NCBI GenBank assembly: GCA_017654935.2
Contig: CM065695.1
Span: forward strand, 32,773,100-32,837,099
Length of the DNA: 64,000 nt
Origin: Phymorhynchus buccinoides
Lineage: Eukaryota > Mollusca > Gastropoda > Neogastropoda > Raphitomidae
Direction: 5' to 3'
In this document: positions 23,216-64,000 of the stretch, one piece after another
How the letters are laid out: each line of letters opens with the position of its first letter
Numbering within the stretch: position 1 is the first letter of the stretch
Position numbers and translations under genes: made by a program
The notes under the pieces: generated by a model
The model's input: the letters and a program-made list of their open reading frames with translations, nothing else
What the model was told of the DNA's origin: nothing
The model's database searches: none

Positions 23216-24473
23216 ATTGCAGGCATTTGTCAGTAATTTCCTGATCGCGTTGAACATATGGCTATTTACTCTAAATTAGTCACCATTGATTTCTTTCTCT
23301 TTTTTTTGGAGACTGTGCAATTAACTTAATTTTTTTTTTTTAAACAAATAATTTACACACAAAAAACAACAACAGACAAAAGTGATGAAAAATGTTATCT
23401 GACAATATCTTTGTGTATTTCAGCTCTTATTATACTGTACAGATATGTCTATGTTGTGTTGCTTTTTGCATATAAGCCGATTTCATATGAAGTACTCTAA
23501 TAATTATGCGGCTTGTTTCTTTCACTTCGTATATCATTTTTTTTCTTTTTCCCCCAAATCATTTTCTTTGCCGTCTGTAAACTGTTGCAGCCACAATGTG
23601 AATAAATGTGATGCAGTACGCAAATACCCAGCTAAAGTCGGCCAGCCACAAGAGAGAGAAAGAGAGAGAGAAAGAAAGAGAGAAAGAGAGAGAGATTTGA
23701 TTGATTGAAAAATTGTTCAAAATAAACTATTAGAGATAGATGAATTCTGATTTTTGCCTGTTAATCTGTTGTCTCTGGCATTTCTGAAAATATGAATACG
23801 TCAAAAGTGATCATTTACGACATTAGCCTGGTTTTCCTGTGCTGCATCACAAATGTCTAATATTTGGTCAAGTAAAAGAACGTGACTAACAATTTTCTTT
23901 GCAGTCCGTAAACTGTTGCAGCCAAAACATGAATCAATCTGTAATATTCAGTAAATTACAGGAATGTGACTAATATATCATCGGTGAAATTCGTAAACCT
24001 CATATCTCGATTTTTAGGGTTTTTGAGTTAGATACAAAGGCATCTCTCTAATTTTCCCTGCCACATTCCACCAAAAGCTTGTATCTCTAACGACTTTCTA
24101 TCTGGGGTAAATGAGGTTGTGTAAATAGAAGAAAAACTCTTAAGTCCCAAATTCAGATGATACTTAAGCACAAAAACCCTGTATTTTTGTGCTTTTCAAG
24201 TATATCTAAAAATTGTTTTTACATTTTTAACAAAATTCAGGACTAAACTTGCCTCATCTTGAACAACATATTATAGTTATTAAATTGCAGTAAATGTGGT
24301 TAATTTTTAAAAGTTTTTCTCAAAACTACCAAAATTGAGATATGAGGTTTGTGAATTTTACTGACGATATATAAGGTGTGCTTATTATGATTATTACGGT
24401 TCTCTATGTAAAAATGACTGTGAAGTTAAGTAACAAACCTGCTCTGTTGGTCAAGTTTTTAGCTCATAGATAA
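23216..24473. other. no gene seen
   Basis: AT-rich, with a short (GA) run at 23652-23694. A degenerate duplication of 'gt(c/a)tgtaaactgttgcagcca' occurs at 23575 and 23905, and 'cgtaaacctcatatctcgat' / 'atatgaggtttgtgaat' near 23993 and 24340 are inverted relatives, possibly element ends. Confidence 0.35.
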
Positions 24474-24890
24474 ATGTGACCCAGCACCATTAAGTGTCAA
24501 ACTGACCATTCTAAGAAAATTATACATTTCAAAACGTCAGACAATTCTCTTTCTAATGATACAAGAACCATTCTTGTATCTTTTTCCATTCCAGAGATCT
24601 GAGCATTTTAAAGTTAGTAGGGTGAGCGTGGGTCATTTTCAGAAAACACAGTCTAAAGTCTAGCCCTGCTAAAGAAAATGCACTGACCTGCTCGTTTTAA
24701 AGCACTTATAAGATCATTTAGAGACCATATTAAAGATTGTCCTTTATAAATATGAAAGATAAGATGTTGGGGAACACGAAAGTACCCATAACGCAAGCTT
24801 GACCAAAGAATTAGATTTCTGACTTTGCAAGCCTGTTGTGGGAAACTAGCCCAGTGACTTAATGTCCCTTTCATGGTGCTGGGTTACATA
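24474..24890 (+). repeat. dispersed repeat R2, longest copy
   Basis: Begins 'atgtgacccagcaccattaa' and ends 'cccttt-catggtgctgggttacat', so the ends are inverted copies of each other (gtgacccagcacca / tggtgctgggttac). The R2 family is therefore an inverted-repeat element of about 415 bp. Confidence 0.7.
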
Positions 24891-26039
24891 TGAGAATAAC
24901 ACATTTAATATTTTGAAACAAACGAACACTTTTGCCCACTTTTGGCCAATTGTTATTAAAAACACCTCTGATAAAAAAAAAAATCGTTCTGTACAATCAT
25001 TTTCTTTGTGACTGCTTTTACTTTGGCATTTCTTTAGGCAAGATTTTCCACCATGAATACATTTTTTAAAACTCTTTACAGGGCTTCACTCAAGTTTTTG
25101 TCATTGTCAAGAATATGTGGGGTTTTTTCTTTTCTACTTCTCACTTTATTTTTCCCACTTACTGCTTTTCTTACAACGGTCACAACAATAAAAAATAAAA
25201 GAAAACACCATCTCTCACGGTTTCCCTTACATCCTAACTCACACCAGGAGTTGATGATAATTATTTAATAAATAGGCTTGTTATATATTTCTTGATCAAG
25301 CCGTAAACAAGAAGACTATCGTGCTAAATGAATACAGTGAAAAGAAACAAGAACACGCACACATACTCAATTTCAATAATGTTGCAGAATAACTCAGAGA
25401 GTAACAAAGAGTCTTTCAGAGAGTGAATGTTTTCAAGAGAATATCTTAGCTTCTTCTTAATCAAAATGTTTACTTCAATCACCTGATCACAAAAGAGTAC
25501 TTCATAAAAATCTCAAATTAGAAAAAAAAAAAAAAAATTATATCAGTGTATTATCACCCACACTGCAAAAAAAAATCTTTTGCCGATTCTCATTTTTTTG
25601 TTTTTAATATGTTGATTCGATTATGTACACTCACATAAACACACACATCTTCTCAAGACACATTATTTGCGATTTAGTATACAAAGATTCAAGCTTCCGA
25701 ATGAAAGGTTGCATTTTAATAACAAAAACTGAGTGCGTTATGATATAAAGATTGCAAGTCCACAAACAGATCTCAAACTTAAACCATTTTAAACACTTCC
25801 TCCTCCGTCCCCTCATCTCCTTACGTTCCCATGTCTAAAGATTTATCAAAACATTTTCCAAAACGTTAAGGAAAAAAATCAAAAAAAGTTCAAGCAATAT
25901 CTGTTAACTACACCACATTTCGATAACACGCCATCATAAATCACCAAACTTGGCACCAGGCAGAAATCAACTGTTTTCTCCTTGCACAAGTGTCGTGTCA
26001 CACACACTCGCACACAAAATCCGACGCACCACTTCAGGT
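24891..26039. other. 3' flank of AFG3L2, no gene seen
   Basis: AT-rich. A minus-strand AATAAA (TTTATT at 25145-25150) and an ATTAAA near 25604 are possible AFG3L2 poly(A) signals, both roughly 1 kb or more past the stop codon. The true site cannot be chosen from sequence. Confidence 0.35.
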
Positions 26040-26360
26040 ACTAGGTACTTACAGTCACAGAGGCATCTCTGTGAAATTCGGGTTGCTCCCACCTGGAGAG
26101 CATGTCGCAGCCAGAGGCGTGCCACCCATTTTTTTGTGTGTGCTTGCGATTTTTGTGTGACCGATGAGGAAGGAAAGGGGTGTGTGTGTGTAAATTTTGA
26201 ACATACGACAACTTTTTCATTGCCATTAGGTTTAACGTGTGCTAAGTGCATGGGCACACGGGACCTCGGTTTACTGTCTCATCCGAAAGACTCCACGTTC
26301 AGGCTGTAAGGCCTAGTGCAAAGTGAGAGGAAAAAATCCCCTGTACCCAGGTAGCTCAGT
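26040..26360 (-). mobile_element. tRNA-derived SINE, minus strand
   Basis: Read in reverse it carries 'acctgggtacaggggatttt' (B-box region of the head), 'ctttcggatgagacag', 'cgaggtcccgtgtgcccatg' and the tail 'gcaacccgaatttcacagag'. This matches the plus-strand copy at 41887-42135. It lies in or just beyond the AFG3L2 3' UTR. Confidence 0.65.
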
Positions 26361-26551
26361 TCCACAACAACAACAAAAATCACTTCTCAATCTTCTTCTC
26401 TGGCACAGAGTTGTGTACCTTGAAAGAAGAAGTGAAAGACGACCAGACCAACATGTGGCACACACACACACAGGGCCATCATAGCCACAGCCACACGTAC
26501 AACACGAACGAGGCCACCCTTTTCCCCCCCACTCCCCAGCAAAGCGATGCT

Positions 26552-63514
<36,963 letters not shown>

Positions 63515-63958
63515 CTTGAGAAGAAAACAAAAAAAAGAAAAAAGATTTTATAAGCGCTTTGGTCAGGTACACACACACACAGTTAACAGTATTACTAGAG
63601 CATAAAAATGCATTGACAGACACTGGCAAAATCACATTGATTTCATCAAGATATGGACCAAGCGAAGGGCCTTAAAATCAAATCATATGGAAGAAAAATT
63701 AGCACACACACAAAAACAAAAGTGACGGCAAAATTCCCTCGCTGTAGACCTTGACCTTGACGGATACTTTGTGCGTGCGTGCGCGCATACGTGTGTGTGC
63801 GTGTGTGTGGACGCGTTTGTGTGTTATGCGTAGATGCATGTTTTTATGTCTACTAGCACAACGCCTAGTACTGGCAAACGCCTAGTACCGGTACCACCAA
63901 GAACTGGTAATGATGAGTAGCGGTTTCGCCAGGTCCGCAAAATATTATGTTATAATAT

Positions 63959-63959
<1 letters not shown>

Positions 63960-64000
<41 letters not shown>
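63960..64000. repeat. (GA)n at window edge
   Basis: Pure GA from about 63960 to the end of the window. 63700-63900 upstream has TCAAGGTCA-type half-sites (about 63752-63767) and a (GT) run, and belongs to the first visible intron. Confidence 0.9.

Noticed and set aside
63515..64000. N-terminal AFG3L2 exon
   Set aside because: No Arg/Ser-rich presequence frame with a donor of suitable phase was found here; the exon is probably beyond the window.

Overview
The window looks like a piece of a gastropod mollusc nuclear genome. The evidence is split genes with GT-AG introns, tandem single-exon rhodopsin-type receptors, L2/CR1-type LINEs ending in (ATT)n, tRNA-headed SINEs with a molluscan/invertebrate-type central domain, many short inverted-repeat elements, and very long (CT)n, (GA)n and (CA)n tracts. 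The assignment to gastropods is inference; no species-diagnostic gene is present.

Layout. 1-10.4 kb is gene-poor: microsatellites, a degenerate LINE on the minus strand, a 39-bp minisatellite and small inverted-repeat elements, including a foldback with telomere-like, poly-C and poly-G tracts. 10.4-13.6 kb holds two tandem plus-strand seven-helix receptors, one intact and one broken by a single frameshift. 14.1-16.8 kb holds 33-bp and 44-bp minisatellites around a candidate terminal coding exon with its own poly(A) signal. 16.8-19.5 kb holds two L2-like LINE copies. 19.5-26.5 kb is intergenic and full of dispersed repeats.

26.55-63.5 kb is one minus-strand gene: the m-AAA mitochondrial protease AFG3L2. 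Seventeen coding exons (A to Q here, in transcription order) can be read with matching phases at all sixteen introns, giving the last 710 residues. The N-terminal targeting exon(s) lie beyond the right edge or were not recognised. Visible parts are two membrane helices, Walker A and B, the second region of homology with its arginines, the HEAGH zinc site and the third zinc-ligand region. The product should form a hexameric ATP-dependent protease in the inner mitochondrial membrane.

The most unusual observation is in this gene. At least seven exon edges (B 3', E 5', G 3', I 5', L 3', P 5', P 3') have been copied, with their splice site, into tandem or short repeated arrays in the adjacent intron. 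Exon P is preceded by about nineteen copies of its own 3' splice site, and the same intron starts with a GC donor instead of GT. The introns also hold TTAA-flanked piggyBac-like MITEs, hAT-like elements with a BED-type zinc finger, a 134-bp near-perfect palindrome, and nested insertions.
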